Shown in pieces: positions 43,301 through 53,022 of a DNA stretch of 64,000 nt; position 1 is the first letter of the stretch, and every line of letters begins with the position of its first letter. A program made the position numbers and the translations under genes. Source of the stretch: Favolaschia claudopus. Its lineage: Eukaryota; Basidiomycota; Agaricomycetes; Agaricales; Mycenaceae. Under the pieces are notes generated by a model. The model was not told where the DNA came from, did no database searches, and saw only the letters and a program-made list of their open reading frames with translations. Location of the stretch: contig JAWWNJ010000014.1 in the NCBI GenBank assembly GCA_037176885.1, positions 1,240,001 through 1,304,000 of the forward strand. Reading direction: 5' to 3'.

Positions 43301-44498
43301 TGATCCTGAGGATGTTGAATGGGAAGACCGCTACACTGCGGAAACCGAAGACATGTTCGCAACAATGGCAACATTTATACTTCAGGATGTTGATCAAGAA
43401 ATTGAAGGTCCTCTAATCAAAGATAATAAGATTCGTGTCGAATCCTTCGATGAAGATTCGTACATTGTCGCTAGCATATTCAGGAATGTTGAACCGCAAA
43501 TTCTACGCAAAGAATCCCTTCAAAAGCGAGAGTTTGATCTCTCGGCCTGGTATATCGAGAAATTTGCGGATTTACCTTCCTATTCGGATTCGGAGACATC
43601 TAGTTCGTCTGGATATGAACCCAGTGAATCGGAAGACGAGTTCGCTGACCTGCCTGAATTATTCGAGACAAGTGGTTCAGAGTACGAGTCAGATTCGGAC
43701 TCGAATGATGAGGAGTTTGATCTACCTCGTTGCTTCAGAATTCCTGGATTTTGTGATGAATCTGAAGGAGAAATTGAACCAGAAGAAGTTGAAGACTTAC
43801 CTGGTCAAGAAAGGACCACTCCAACGACGTCTGAATACTCGGATATGCCAGACTTAATGTCGGTTAGCGACTCGGACTCTGAAATTGATGAGTTTGATGA
43901 TTTTGATGATGAGGACGAACCTGAGTTTAACTCGGTATTGAGACTTTCAGGGAATCCCGGAGAGACGCTGGATGATCGTCTGAATCTCCTCTGTGAGGTC
44001 CTAGACTTACAGGATATTCCATCATCAAATTCGGAAAATAAACGACTTCAAAACGATCGCATTGGTGATCTTGTAGCGGAGGGCGCATGTGCCGTTCTTG
44101 AATTTCTACAGCCTTATCCGGGCGATGAACTTGTCGAAATAGACAGACCTTGTCGGGATAGACGTCGTTTCTATCTTGATCAAGTCGTAGACCGGCAATG
44201 GATTGTTTGGGATGAATATTTCCATGAGATCACGATCGTCCCGAAAGGTCGATTATTCGATGAAGAATTTGAGATCGCGGCGTGGTACGCCAGTGAGCGG
44301 TTGTATCAGCTTGAAAGGGAAGCTGAACCATCTCGTCCACTTCATCAAGTGCCAATTGATGATCTACTCTGCAACGGAGCAAATCAGTATTTGAATGAAC
44401 GGGTTGAAAAATACCCTGAAGTTTCAACTTACCATGTTCGCAAAAAGTATCCCGGATTATACATTGTCTCAGGGGCAAGCAAACGAGGCTCTCGTTGA
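40362..44498 (+). CDS. Gypsy element 1 Gag, 1378 aa with repeat-bearing C-terminal extension
   Basis: Unbroken frame with a start-proximal basic region, a serine tract (residues about 463-510) and an SR/K-rich linker. A retrotransposon Gag capsid domain follows at about 560-727 (YAYFRFVRESTNYV, FMTGSAGEFYERKV, LYQGSKSVTEHIAEYEQL), then one zinc knuckle (CLNCEEAGHMARNC, about 809-822). After the knuckle, where most Gag proteins end, some 550 acidic residues remain. They hold at least three diverged copies of a unit of about 75 residues. Examples are IGDLVARFVRIVL..FKIGLWYAIERQL (about 900-990), MFATMATFILQDV..DLSAWYIEKF (about 1000-1070) and IGDLVAEGACAVL..FEIAAWYASERLY (about 1232-1320). Gag forms the particle and binds RNA; the role of the extension is unknown. 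Pol follows 175 bp later in another frame. Confidence 0.8.
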   Translation: MAQYLRGRGRSPIITRAATRNSRPSHEERAGLGASVSSISSSSSGSEHRAPEHSAPMPALGSPKPRSVTPELLFSRVVSASPPTRAVSTPPAQVVENRASPLEESSELLLVPSLDSNVDFGILDANASEKGETWTQVTRETSKSHKEDKKSVGVDLNRSTSTSTSPIERATKEMSSKELRQIGKRYLRMAKAAEESRRTSHVSDEELVLFASDDDGDKIAKVKLNNFDSPRSAGPQAQSTPAPTRKVEIRSASSSDSESSRGEGPSKPNKGKGPDPLNWGAVEWSDQFSEADLDAQRAAFANFEEIKRIKKEPITTPPDLFQDLPVNSVPSDSSSTTVVIDKPEYNSPPPISVSGQTSISISTEKSNLQKRLKEIKLEEKRQKDAKIAEDKHTAKLLRKKQAKQVRNRSKEAVEASIGKEMRTKKPGKQDKKRSDSPPARPLVGGTFIDNVIREAAARNTSPPSSSSSSSSSSSSSSSSSDSSDDDSSNSGDESSTSESSSSSEGSDSDSGKSAKRRRKSTHKHKHSHSRKSRKSSKSRRAKGYRRSRSKSRRTTKMTLKPVPPTKYDGSVNSYAYFRFVRESTNYVTMGKVPKEDQIFIISYFMTGSAGEFYERKVVKNEKHWTLPKFFTELLNYCFPKDFRLKQRIKLNGLYQGSKSVTEHIAEYEQLHTMIGLPDDQEKVTRLCLTLRKDIKREMSRQKLDPEISSWDDVVVEAEQAEELLGRPEDDKPKASASKPSTSSMKASTRGRGGRLYKKPVIQTSSVKLNSPKPNNEKAKPSNNNQYKGKRTYPDRKLSTKRRNELMAAGLCLNCEEAGHMARNCPKLTTMNSNQKGKPPGFGAHAARMRTANESALSATTEVLETLPVGSAIFRMEAEEGGNQDFKILETVNSHPEKPRPIGDLVARFVRIVLQEAQPYPGDEEVQEEFRFQVYETSETEYVVIDNATMEDVILPMEFLFDEDFKIGLWYAIERQLAIGLDPEDVEWEDRYTAETEDMFATMATFILQDVDQEIEGPLIKDNKIRVESFDEDSYIVASIFRNVEPQILRKESLQKREFDLSAWYIEKFADLPSYSDSETSSSSGYEPSESEDEFADLPELFETSGSEYESDSDSNDEEFDLPRCFRIPGFCDESEGEIEPEEVEDLPGQERTTPTTSEYSDMPDLMSVSDSDSEIDEFDDFDDEDEPEFNSVLRLSGNPGETLDDRLNLLCEVLDLQDIPSSNSENKRLQNDRIGDLVAEGACAVLEFLQPYPGDELVEIDRPCRDRRRFYLDQVVDRQWIVWDEYFHEITIVPKGRLFDEEFEIAAWYASERLYQLEREAEPSRPLHQVPIDDLLCNGANQYLNERVEKYPEVSTYHVRKKYPGLYIVSGASKRGSR

Positions 44499-44673
44499 CA
44501 GTTAGAGCTGCCAGATGTAACGGATCTACCGCTCGCATCAGCTCACGGCGAGATTTGCCCGAGTCGTTGCCAAGACTCAATACACAGCCTCCATTTTCTA
44601 GTATAAGTAGTTAGCTGATTGTCGTAGATTCCTTTCCCTTGGTCAATCTAAGACTTACACCAGTTCTTTTTGT

Positions 44674-47070
44674 TTGATCCACTTGTGCCGGAACTCGACT
44701 CGCCTTCGCTTCCGTCACACCAGACAGTCACCAGAAGAGTATTTGATGAACTGGAGGTTCAATCTCATAAATTGGATCAGCAGAAAGCGCGGTAAAATTG
44801 AACGTGAAGAAAGTATTCATTGGAATACGTTTGATACGGAAGATGGCTTCGGCTATTTGTATCTTCTCTTTGAGACATCGTATTCAGAACAAGAAATTCG
44901 GTTGTTTGAAGTCATTCAATCAATTGAAATTGAACGTGATACAATCGAAGTTGAATTCGGTAGACCGAGTGCGCTACCTAAATTATCATACTTGTTAAAG
45001 ATGCTTGCGGATGTTCAATTCCAAGACGCGTTAGAATCGTCTATTCTATACTGCGGAGGAATTCAGGTCCCTGCGGATCAGGTAAATGGAATTTCGCGTA
45101 CCGCATGCATGCCTCGAGTCCCTGACAAAATTGTCGCAAAGCCGTTGATTATTGTAGTTCATGTCAACGGGCACCCAGCGCGTGCACTCGTTGACTCGGG
45201 TTCACTCGGGGATCTGATTTCGACCTCTTTGGCAGATCAGCTTCAGTTGAAACGACGAGAATTGGACGAACCAATTGTCCTTCAACTAGCTGTTCAAGGT
45301 TCGAGGTCGAAAATCAATCACTCGGTTGAAGTGAGTTTCAAGTATCAAGACATCAACTGTCCACGTACTTTCTATCTCGCCAATGTGAGTGGTTATGACT
45401 TGATTCTTGGAACGGCGTGGCTGTTTCAACATCAAGTTAATATCGGGCTTAACCCCGCTCGAGTTTGTGTTGGTAGCGCGAAATGCTTACCTATTTCCGG
45501 TGTCGCAACGGCGAAGATCTATTCACATTCAGCGGAGTTGGCTAATAATGAGGTTCAATTGGCTCGAGACGAGTTGATGGAATACGCAAAGCCAATCTGC
45601 AAGAAAGCGGCTGAAACACCTCTGCCGCCTTTGCGTGCAATTAACCATACAATCCCTCTGATTGACGAAAAGAAAATCTTACCTTGGAGACCGTCTCGGT
45701 GTCCAGAGGCTCTTCGTCCTCAATGGGATGAAAAGCGCCGAAATTACTTGAAAACTGGGCGCTGGAAAGTAACTAGTTCAGGAAATACTGTTCCTATGCT
45801 GTTAATTCCGAAAGCGAAGACAAACCCGCCGAAATTACGCACTGTGGTTGACTTGCGAGCGCGCAACAAAAATACTCACAAGTTATCTTCACCGCTTCCC
45901 GACATGGAAGGTATTTTGCGTCGTGTTGCGCGGTGTAAATATCGCTCGCTAATTGATGGCCAGGACGCATATGAACAGATTCGGATAACTCCCGAACATG
46001 TAGATCGTACAACCGTTACGACTCCTGATGGAAATATGGTCAGTTTGGTGATCCAGATTGGCGATTGTAACGCGCCCGCAACGTACCAATCGTTAATGAA
46101 CTACCTGTTTTCTGATTTTATCGGAAGGTTCATGGATGTATATCTTGACGATATCATCATTTATTCGGAAACACTTGAGGAACACTTAAAGCATGTCAAA
46201 TCTATCATTGATGTGTTGAAACGCGAAACACTCTACCTGAGTGAGCATAAACTTCAGTTCCTGAAGCCCGAAATGAAAGTCCTCGGTCGGATTGTCGACG
46301 ATGATGGAATTAGGATGGACCCTGATAAGGTCGACAGTGTAATCAACTGGAAGACTCCAACGAACCGGGACTTACTGCGTGGATTTCTCGGCTCGATTGG
46401 ATACCTTGCTGATGATCTGGCTCGAATTCGAGAGCCCATGGGTATCCTTCACGGATTAACCGGGGACACTGTTCCTTTCCGCTGGGGTTATACTCATCAG
46501 CGAGCTTTCGAAGATTGTAAGCGGATTGCTCACCAATCCCGGGAGCATCGCCGTGTTCCCTTGAAATACGGACCAGGTGCTGATCCTGCCTTTCTGGTCA
46601 CGGACGGATCGAGTTCGGCAATTGCTGGCGTAGTAAGCCAGGGAGCTGATTGGAAGTTAGCCAAAGTTGCCGCATTTTTCAGTGCAAAACTTAACTCGGC
46701 TCAGCAGAACTATCCTGTGCATGAGATTGAAATGTTAGCAGGTGTTGAAGCAATGATCAGGCACCGTGACATACTACAAGGGTTCCATTTCAAATGGATA
46801 ACAGACCACAAAGGTCTGATTCACTTCATGAACCAGAAGAATTTGTCCGGACGACAAGCTCGTTGGATGGAAAAGATTTCCGAATTTGATTTTGAGGTGG
46901 TATACATCCCGGGAACAGAGAATGTTCTCGCGGATGCTTTATCTCGGATATACTCAAATGAGGCACCGGGTACTGTGCGCGCAAGAAGCGAGTACACGTA
47001 CCATGATGTGGTCAATAACGACGCTCTCAATATCAATTCTATCTCCATGCCGGTGTTTGCTGGTTCTTAA
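44674..47070 (+). CDS. Gypsy element 1 Pol: protease, reverse transcriptase, RNase H
   Basis: The first in-frame ATG is 44746; the frame opens earlier. An N-terminal stretch resembles a further relic of the Gag repeat. The protease has RALVDSGSLGDLIS (DSG). Reverse transcriptase motifs are in order: RTVVDLRARNKNT, YRSLIDGQDAYEQI, NAPATYQSLMN and the catalytic FMDVYLDDIIIYS. RNase H starts AFLVTDGSSSAIAGV, continues VHEIEMLAGVEA and ends ENVLADALSRIYS. The frame stops at TAA 47068-47070 but continues in the same frame into integrase, so only this one stop separates the two halves. It may be a decay mutation or a readthrough point. Confidence 0.85.
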   Translation: MIHLCRNSTRLRFRHTRQSPEEYLMNWRFNLINWISRKRGKIEREESIHWNTFDTEDGFGYLYLLFETSYSEQEIRLFEVIQSIEIERDTIEVEFGRPSALPKLSYLLKMLADVQFQDALESSILYCGGIQVPADQVNGISRTACMPRVPDKIVAKPLIIVVHVNGHPARALVDSGSLGDLISTSLADQLQLKRRELDEPIVLQLAVQGSRSKINHSVEVSFKYQDINCPRTFYLANVSGYDLILGTAWLFQHQVNIGLNPARVCVGSAKCLPISGVATAKIYSHSAELANNEVQLARDELMEYAKPICKKAAETPLPPLRAINHTIPLIDEKKILPWRPSRCPEALRPQWDEKRRNYLKTGRWKVTSSGNTVPMLLIPKAKTNPPKLRTVVDLRARNKNTHKLSSPLPDMEGILRRVARCKYRSLIDGQDAYEQIRITPEHVDRTTVTTPDGNMVSLVIQIGDCNAPATYQSLMNYLFSDFIGRFMDVYLDDIIIYSETLEEHLKHVKSIIDVLKRETLYLSEHKLQFLKPEMKVLGRIVDDDGIRMDPDKVDSVINWKTPTNRDLLRGFLGSIGYLADDLARIREPMGILHGLTGDTVPFRWGYTHQRAFEDCKRIAHQSREHRRVPLKYGPGADPAFLVTDGSSSAIAGVVSQGADWKLAKVAAFFSAKLNSAQQNYPVHEIEMLAGVEAMIRHRDILQGFHFKWITDHKGLIHFMNQKNLSGRQARWMEKISEFDFEVVYIPGTENVLADALSRIYSNEAPGTVRARSEYTYHDVVNNDALNINSISMPVFAGS

Positions 47071-47097
47071 GCGAAAGCGATAGCGAGCGACCGAGTT

Positions 47098-48866
47098 TTG
47101 AGGTCTGCTACACGTGCTGCTGAGCAACAGCTTAAGCAGAAGGCAGCTGAGGCGAAGCATACCCAAGAGGGTCGAGTTTTGAGGTCAATGATTCGTAACG
47201 TTGACAAACAGGATTTTGCATCTCCAGGAGAAGCAAAGGAGGGCGGGAGTACCAATAAATCGAAATTGAAAAAGCCTGACGCGAAGTCAAGTCGCTCTGA
47301 CGCGAAGTCAAGAGCGGGCACCGACATGAAGTCAAGTGCGGAGGCAAAGCCGCTTGACAGCGGTGATCAAACTTTGATCCCGGAAGCAAATCCGCCATCA
47401 ACGGAATCTATTTCTCCGTCTACCACGACCGACGAACCTCCACCTCTTGAACCGTCGACTCCACGACCGCATCTGGGGCCTCGCAAAACCACGGACTACC
47501 TTCGGGAGTATGTGTGGTGGAAGGACTTAGTTCCGGATACGCAAATCTATTGCGACTCGTGCAAAACTTGCAAACACAGTAAGCCGAACAATCAGAAACC
47601 CTACGGATTTCTTCATTCACTTAATCCTCCCACTCAGCCTTGGGAATCGATTGGGGTAGACTTTGTGGGACCTCTCCCCGAGTCTAGGAACCGCGATAGC
47701 GTGTTCAATTCGATTACAGTTGTAATTTGTCTATTAACAGGAATGGTTCACATTATTCCAAGCCGTATCAACTACACTGCTAAGCAGATGGCCGAACTTA
47801 TGTTCGAACATGTGTACAAATTACACGGGCTACCTAAATCCATCGTGAGTGATCGCGATGTTCTGTTTACCAGTAATTTCTGGCGTCGACTTCATGAATT
47901 GATTGGGACCAAGCTGAGAATGTCGAGCGCGTATCATCCCGAGACGGATGGCAGCACGGAACGGGCGAACCGCACCGTTACCCAGATGCTTCGACAGTGC
48001 ATTGGCGAGAAACAGAAGGATTGGGTTGCAAAATTACCTGCTGTAGAATTTGCACTCAATTCCCCTCGTTCTGAGACAACGGGCTATACTCCATTCTTTC
48101 TGAACACCGGGCGGATGCCTCGGTCTTTGATCTGGGACTCAGATCGCACTCGAGAATACCCCGGGATCGCTAATTTCGCATTACAACGTCGGCTCGCCAT
48201 TATGGCAGCTCATGACGCAGTTCTTGCTGCTCGCGTCAAACAAACTCGCAACGCAAATAGGCGAAGGCAAGCCGCACCTTTTGTGCAAGGAGACTTGGTT
48301 TATCTCTCAACCAAGAACCTCAAGTTTGAGAAGGGATTAGCTCGTAAGCTAATTCCTAAATTCATTGGTCCTTACCGCATTCTCCGAGACTTCGGGAATA
48401 ATTCATTTCAGATTGAACTGCCTCCGAATATGAAACAACGTGGTGTACACAATGTTTTTCACTCTTCATTACTTCGGATCCATGTGCTGAATGATGACCG
48501 CCGCTTCCCAGGGAGGCTGGAAACTCAGCTGGATATGAATGGGCGATTGATAAAATTGTGGGGCACTCAGGACGGCGTGCCAATGCTGTCTTTGAAGTTC
48601 AGTGGCAGTCCGGGGATCGCTCTTGGATGCCATACTCTCAGGCGAGTCATCTCACCGCCTTACAGGATTATTTTGAATCTCTCGGAATATCTGAGATTTC
48701 TGAACTTCCGCTCGGGTCTGGGAAATTACCCGAGGAAGACATTGACGTATTCTCTGCGGATATCGTCTTGATTCATGCGGAACAGAGGTATGTCTCAATT
48801 CAGAGTGGATTGTCGGAAAAATTGAAAAAGCCTGGTAAGGCCTTGGAGCACCTAACGGCCTTATAA
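47098..48866 (+). pseudogene. Gypsy element 1 integrase and C-terminal region, frameshifted
   Basis: Same frame as Pol after the TAA. A low-complexity DAKSSRSDAKSRAG linker leads to the zinc region with cysteines at QIYCDSCKTC; the usual upstream HxxxH half is not intact. Catalytic residues follow in GVDFVGPLPE, VSDRDVLFTSNFW and ETDGSTERANR. The C-terminal domain reads GDLVYLSTKNLKF, KFIGPYRILRDFG and HNVFHSSLLR. Near 48515-48535 the frame must shift to continue (EWAIDKIVGHSGRRAN, FEVQWQSGDRSWMPYSQ), a chromodomain-like strand. The coding sequence is broken at 48809 by an ATTGTCG element. Confidence 0.8.
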
Positions 48867-50125
48867 GGCCTAATAAGGTTCGAGGGGTGACCTTATAAGG
48901 CGTGATAAGGTCTGGTTAGGTCTTCCCAGGCTAACTTCCCGGAGGTTACAAAACTGAGTTGGGGTTGTTAGAGACATGGTAGGTGTGGTTTTATTGCATC
49001 TTTTTCGGCGGAAAATTCAGAGTTGTATTGTTTTTGATAATTTGTGCTGTGATTGTATGCCAAGATGGCTGATTTGAATTTCAAAAAGTATGTAGGGGAG
49101 CATATACTCATGTGTAGTAAATCACCAGTCAATGTACGAGCAATATCTCGAGTTGTTGTGTTATGGGGAAATTGTACAGGTATCTGAGAGCTACGCCATA
49201 TACTCGGTATGACCAAAAGTAACCGGAATCACAAATTGCCTATATATGGCAAGCTAGCACACAGAACCGCTGGGAGGATTGGTACTGTAATCATGGTAGA
49301 AGTATATGCTGTTGCATATGAAGTAGTTTGGGTCCACTGTGCCGTTTGTTGTGCGTCTATTTGAATTGCAATTATTTATGTTATGATGGTTGAACATTAT
49401 GCCCAGTTTTTAACGTCTCACAAAAGGTGGAGACTAGGATGCTAAATTCTGGCATTTCATCTACATTATCATAAGACCTAAATCCCATTTTTCAAGTACT
49501 CATTGACCCCATATCTGTCCAATTGCTATTTTAAAAACGCAGATATTGCCAAATTGGGAAATTTCTGAATTTCGAATATTTCTCTGGCTGTCCGATGTTC
49601 CAATCGGTGTTTATGTCATGCAAGTTAGAGAAAACATGCTATAGGTAAGATCTGGATCCATCAAAGCTGGTTGACCATTGAAATTCCTATATAAATTCTA
49701 CAATTCCGGTTACTTTTGGTCATGCCGAGTATGGAACAAAATTTCTCTGTATTGAACATTGCCATTATTTTATTCGCACTGCAGAGGGCGAGCGTTCGAT
49801 TCTCGCAAGCACCAGTAATTAATTGTTAGAGTCAGTATTGTAGTACAATAGAAATAGATAGTATTAGAAAGTCAAGACAAGGTGCAAGCAGACACCTTAC
49901 AAAGAAGGTAAAGTGGTAATACTTTTGCTTAACGCCGCCGAACATGCCTTGTAAGGCCTTACAAGCCTCATTAGGTCCTATAAGGTCCATTATGTGTTAT
50001 AAGGCCCTATATGTAGTATTTGGTACGTATTTAAACCTTGTAACCCTCCTTTTCCCCAACGGCCTTATTAGACCTTACAAGGCCTGCCCAGGCCCAACAA
50101 CCCTTTTTTTGATTTTTCCGACAAT
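48809..50125. mobile_element. 1,317-bp element with ATTGTCG terminal repeats and CCTTATAAGG arrays
   Basis: Terminal inverted repeats ATTGTCGGAAAAATTGAAAAA. Both subterminal zones (48840-48930 and 49940-50100) are packed with CCTTATAAGG, TAAGGCC and related motifs in both orientations. No transposase. It lies between the end of the Gypsy 1 coding region and the 254-aa ORF. A second MITE (49203-49729) is nested inside. TIRs closely resemble 30437-31387, so both belong to one unnamed superfamily. If AT is counted as a 2-bp duplication, both copies fit it. Confidence 0.65.
49203..49729. mobile_element. 527-bp MITE with TA duplication, nested
   Basis: Inverted repeats CTCGGTATGACCAAAAGTAA and its near-exact complement (one mismatch), flanked by TA at 49201-49202 and 49730-49731. 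Tc1/mariner-type by duplication. No coding capacity. Confidence 0.8.
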
Positions 50126-50223
50126 ATATAAACCCTCTGAAGTTGTTTGTGGAACTCAATCCCGAGTTCTCCTCTACCTCTTACTCATCCTCTACTTCCT
50201 CAACCGTTATCCCATTCCCCGCC

Positions 50224-51712
50224 ATGCCCAACCACAAACACTCCAACAAATCTTCCTCTTCTTCCACCCAGTCTTCCGGCTTCCGTGTCAACGGAGTGCT
50301 TGGGAAGGACATCACTGTGCAAAGGAAGGGTCATGAAATTCATGATGTTGTTGGCCATGAAAATCCCAACATTATGTCCAGTAATTCATGATGAATCGCC
50401 TGGAAATTGCTAACGCAACATCATGAATTGAAAGTATGTTTTCATGATGATTATGGGGCTCTTCATGACGTTTTTTCATAATGTTTTATCAAGTATTTCA
50501 GAACAAAATATCATGAAACGAGAGCGCTGCAAAGCAAATGAATAACAACCAAACTCAGGTGACACCACCCGGAATCGAACTCAAAAACGCCGTATGACGC
50601 ACTACGTCAGGGTGACCTTACTATACACATAGACTAAGTGGGAATTACAAACTATGTTATCTTGGTCAATATATGGATGTCATGCGGCACAGTCTCAAGT
50701 TGTTTATCCCCGTTAACCTCCTCATTTAACTAATTTTCAACAGTGTGCACTTGATAGAGACCAGAGACCGACTGATACCATTTATTGGCTTTATCATTGA
50801 TATTAGCACACTACCCACTTAACCCTTGGTGGACTTAGCCAGAAAAAATCGCTCGGTTCTTTCATGACGAAAATTCATGATGTTTTGTCATGAATTCATA
50901 ATCTTGCAAAAATGAGCTTCTGAGCATCATGAAACCCCCCTTGAAATTCATGGTGTGCTTCATGACAAAACATCATGAAACCTGAAATTCGCGACAGTTT
51001 GCATGAATTTCATGATGTATACTTTGCACAGTGCATCGTTGCCCTCGCTAAATTCCTCGACTTCAACAATTCACATTGGCTCCAGCATATTGACGATCAC
51101 ACTTTCCACCTTCGCGACCCTGATAACGAAACCACCCACGTTGTTCCCGCGATGCTGGTCCGCGTATACATCATGTTCAATTACCTCCTTAACGACCCCG
51201 CCAATCGCTACAAGGACATGCCGTGGGGTTATGTCGACTTCGCGCGCATTCTCAATGCTCATTGTCTTTCCGGAGAGAAGTGGGCTTACTACGACATCGA
51301 GTCGGGCCGCACTCTCTGGTATCCCGACCATCACCTCCCCTCCATCGTCATCTATTCCGTTCGCGAGAGTGACCTTGCCGAGGCGCCGCCTGCCGGGCAG
51401 GTCCTTGTTTCCCAGGCGCGTTGGGACCGCTTGACGGAGATGGACTTGCGCCGGCAGGACAACCGCGAGCGTGTGAAGGCCGAGGGACGTGTCAAGAGAC
51501 AACAGCGGGATGCTCCGGAGGACGAGCGGGTTACGGCCATGGCTCAGCGCTTGGCGTTGAAGAGCCGTATGGTGGAAGAGGAGAAGGAGAGAGAGGAATT
51601 GGATGCTCGGATCGAGGCTGAGTTGGCTTCTGAGAAGGCCGCTGCTGAGAAAGCTGCCGCCGAGAAGCGCGCTGGACCGTCCGCGGGAGGTTCTGATGAG
51701 ATGCAAACTTAG
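50224..51712 (+). CDS. Hypothetical 254-aa protein, split by a CACTA-like insertion
   Basis: The ATG at 50224 follows a TATA-like ATATATAAACC (50122-50132). The first 29 codons (serine-rich, ending GFRVNGVLGKD) are interrupted at 50313-51033. Removing the insertion and one 3-bp duplicate joins GKD directly to IVALAKFLDFNNSHW in frame, giving 255 codons including stop. The rest contains an aromatic block (HLRDPDNETTHVVPAMLV, MPWGYVDFARILNAHCLSG) and a charged C-terminal coiled coil (ERVTAMAQRLALKSRMVEEE, KAAAEKAAAEKRAG). I do not recognise the family. It sits between Gypsy 1 Pol and the second LTR, so it might be an accessory ORF of that element or a captured host gene. Confidence 0.55.
50313..51033. 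mobile_element. 721-bp non-autonomous CACTA-like element
   Basis: CACTGTGCAAAGG at the left, CTTTGCACAGTG at the right, with CAT on both sides (50310-50312 and 51034-51036) as a 3-bp target duplication. CACTR ends plus a 3-bp duplication fit the CACTA/EnSpm superfamily. Subterminal zones carry many ATTCATGATG/CATCATGAA motifs in both orientations, as transposase-binding arrays in this superfamily do. No transposase inside. Confidence 0.8.
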
Positions 51713-51747
51713 ATTGAGGTTGCCGACGCGTCAACCTGGAGGGCGTA

Positions 51748-52384
51748 TGTAACACTATTATTTTTCTTTTATCTCGTGACCGTGTTGTACTTAGACTTAC
51801 ATCCACTTCCCGCTCCGTTTTACATTATCCTGCGCTCATAGATGATCTCATTCCGCCTTTGTTTTACTTATTACTTGCTATAAGTACTCAGATGTACAGT
51901 TGCGGCAAGATCAAATTACTTACCAAATAAGGAAATTCTCATCAGAACTGCCCGACCGCACAGAAAACCATCCATACGTAGGCTGGAATGGCACAAAAGG
52001 CCTGGACTCCTTTGATTGAATACATCTAGGCACAAAAAATAACCAAATTCATCATACTTCCAACTGATTTTGGCCGCACTTTGATACACAAACTTGGCGG
52101 CTATCCAGCCAACATCAATGCAAAGACACAAGTTTTTCTACACCAGGCGTACAAGATGGAGCCTCTAAGTATTTCTGTCCGCTTACCGCATGAAACAACC
52201 ATTCATCTGGGTGCAAAAGGAGGGGATTGATGAGAATTTCCATATTTGGTAAGTAATTTGATTTTGCCGCAACTGTATTAGCTACAATTCTTTGGTGAAT
52301 CTAGAACTTAAACCAGTCACTCTGTTCGCCACAACCTAGCTCTCGTGTGCCGAAACTATTGCCTTAAGGTAAACTTTCGTCACA
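51748..52384 (+). mobile_element. Second copy of the Gypsy 1 LTR, interrupted by a MITE
   Basis: 637 bp minus a 379-bp MITE and its TA duplicate equals 256 bp, matching 39930-40185 base for base as far as I can read. It could be the 3' LTR of Gypsy 1 or a separate solo LTR. The outer 5-mers (ATTTG left of the first LTR, GATTT right of this one) do not match, so the pairing is not proven. Confidence 0.7.
51897..52275. mobile_element. 379-bp MITE with TA duplication inside the LTR
   Basis: Inverted repeats CAGTTGCGGCAAGATCAAAT and a long complementary right arm, flanked by TA at 51895-51896 and 52276-52277. Tc1/mariner-type. No ORF of note. Confidence 0.85.
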
Positions 52385-52443
52385 GATTTATGTAACAACA
52401 GACGAAAATGGAACATGCGGGAGTCGCACCCGCATAACCGTTA

Positions 52444-52843
52444 GGGCCTGATCGGGTGCATCTGAATTTCGGCCGAAAACTTTCCAGAACCTGAAAGAAG
52501 TGGTCCTGTTGTGCCCTTTCTGGACATCGTTCGTCACTAAATTATGCTATATAGAGTAATTTGTACCGATTCTCAAATTCTATGAAGCGAGAGTGGCCAA
52601 AAAATTACAAGGGCAAAAGATGTATACATTCTGCAGTTGAACCAGAATATTTCGATCGCAAGTTCTGAATGTTCATTTTGATTTGCCTTCTCAACATTTC
52701 GCCACTCTTCGGCTGGAAAATATATCTTTGGCCATAGACTAGTCCTTCTATGGGAATTTAGAGACGCAATTGGGTGGGAAAGCTCGGGGTCCAAAATTTT
52801 GGAACCGGATTCTGATTGGATTCTGATGCACCCGATCAGGCCC
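52444..52843. mobile_element. 400-bp PIF/Harbinger-like MITE
   Basis: Inverted repeats GGGCCTGATCGGGTGCATCT and the complement, flanked by TTA on both sides (52441-52443, 52844-52846). A TTA/TAA 3-bp duplication with a GGGCC start fits PIF/Harbinger. No transposase. Confidence 0.85.
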
Positions 52844-53022
52844 TTAGACTATCTGTCCCTTCGTCTCATGTCCGTTTCTGGGTCCAAGTTAAGATAGAGA
52901 GCGTGGGATCCCCGCACCTTACTTAAGCACGTTATGTAACGCTTATTAATCGTTCCCACGGCCAAATCCCCAGTCGCACAAAAAAAAACGTGCTCTTTCC
53001 GGCCTGCGGAAGGTCTGACCTA

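Noticed and set aside
40602..48583. Minus-strand frames opposite Gypsy 1 (for example 41504-41971)
   Set aside because: Mirror frames of the serine-rich and acidic Gag/Pol coding sequence; low-complexity shadows.
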